NCBI RefSeq assembly: GCF_019059575.1
Contig: NW_024882784.1
Span: forward strand, 127,487-191,486
Source: Amphibalanus amphitrite
Lineage: Eukaryota; Arthropoda; Thecostraca; Balanomorpha; Balanidae
DNA length: 64,000 bases
Direction: 5' to 3'
Part shown: positions 57,898-64,000 of the stretch, one piece after another
Position numbering within the stretch: the stretch's first letter is position 1
How the letters are laid out: each line of letters begins with the position of its first letter
Made by a program: the position numbers and the translations under genes
Notes under the pieces: generated by a model
What the model saw: only the letters and a program-made list of their open reading frames with translations
Database searches by the model: none
What the model was told of the DNA's origin: nothing

Positions 57898-57902
57898 ACT
57901 AA

Positions 57903-58129
57903 TTAATACATGCTTAACGGTGCGAATTTGAATTAAAATTTAACTTAGTCGATGACACTAAAAGGGCCTTTTATGGGAATTCTTAGAATAAAGTCAATGA
58001 CCCTTCCGAAAAACTTCAGTTGAGAAAGTCATCACTGCACGAGCGTGCACCAATTTAAATTGGTGCACGGCTACCTTCGAATTAACGCACGGTTAATCTC
58101 CAGTGAACGCACCGTAAAGTATGTATTAA
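57903..58129. mobile_element. TTAA-flanked MITE, 227 bp
   Basis: The ends are TTAATACAT and ATGTATTAA, with ACGGTGCG and CGCACCGT inside them. It contains a smaller palindrome, TGCACCAATTTAAATTGGTG, near 58045. It may be related to the adjacent foldback. Confidence 0.75.
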
Positions 58130-58295
58130 TGGCAATTTATATCTCATCCCATCTAAAGGAAATAATCTTCTGTATACGCTAACTATGTAATATTTTTTGC
58201 GAGAAAACAACCATCATTCATTCCTGCTATCGTATTCTACACAAAGTTACAAATATCCTCATATAGGATGATAAATGTAACCCCGACCCACATCT

Positions 58296-64000
<5,705 letters not shown>

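Overview
This is a window of animal nuclear DNA, probably from an arthropod. It holds intron-containing genes with GT-AG splice sites, no operons, many transposons and many microsatellites. The 260-residue PCNA, with its arthropod-like 'NLGSM' and 'IPETEY' segments, points to an arthropod, perhaps a crustacean. That placement is inference; I could not search databases.

Repeat-rich left half. A 75-bp satellite (about 108-1180) is followed by a 2.3-kb element with arms of about 850 bp in inverted orientation and a 10-bp target duplication (1481-3791). From 3.8 to 8.7 kb I recognise no gene. A minus-strand Ty3/Gypsy LTR retrotransposon of CsRn1 type (8696-17472) follows. It has near-identical LTRs, a tRNA-Trp-type primer site, a CHCC Gag knuckle and a 4-bp target duplication. 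A 1.66-kb hAT element sits in its protease region, a 1.09-kb TAA-flanked element sits in its 5' LTR, and one in-frame stop lies just before the reverse transcriptase core. A family of TTAA-flanked MITEs lies at 17.8-20.8 kb.

Hsp70 pair (about 19.4-33.4 kb). Two Hsp70-type genes lie head to head in a large inverted duplication that includes promoter/leader and 3' flank. The plus-strand copy (28984-32832) is intact and encodes 1282 residues. It has a normal ATPase and substrate-binding core, but its C-terminal lid is split by about 500 residues of charged, RS-like tandem repeats plus a second lid-like segment. It ends in EEVF instead of EEVD. The minus-strand copy (24674-about 21830) keeps the ATPase core but is frameshifted and truncated at the C-terminus. 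This unusual chaperone is the best candidate for something undescribed.

Conserved genes, all on the minus strand. PCNA has five exons (37080-39810) with E2F-like promoter sites. Peroxisomal sarcosine/pipecolate oxidase (PIPOX) has six exons (45405-53512) and ends in the PTS1 signal SHL. The 3' part of GBF1, the large Arf-GEF of the early Golgi, has eight exons (58296-64000) and runs off the right edge. PIPOX introns carry a hAT element, minisatellites and, most strikingly, a 32-bp minisatellite that copies the splice acceptor and start of exon 4 about 18 times.

Other elements include a nested transposon cluster at 41.1-44.8 kb, small hAT MITEs with 8-bp duplications (35144, 35803, 54221), a truncated non-LTR retrotransposon tail at 55.3-55.9 kb and several foldback palindromes (34.0, 57.7, 62.8 kb). 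The genes do not form a pathway; the window is ordinary genes in a transposon-rich setting.
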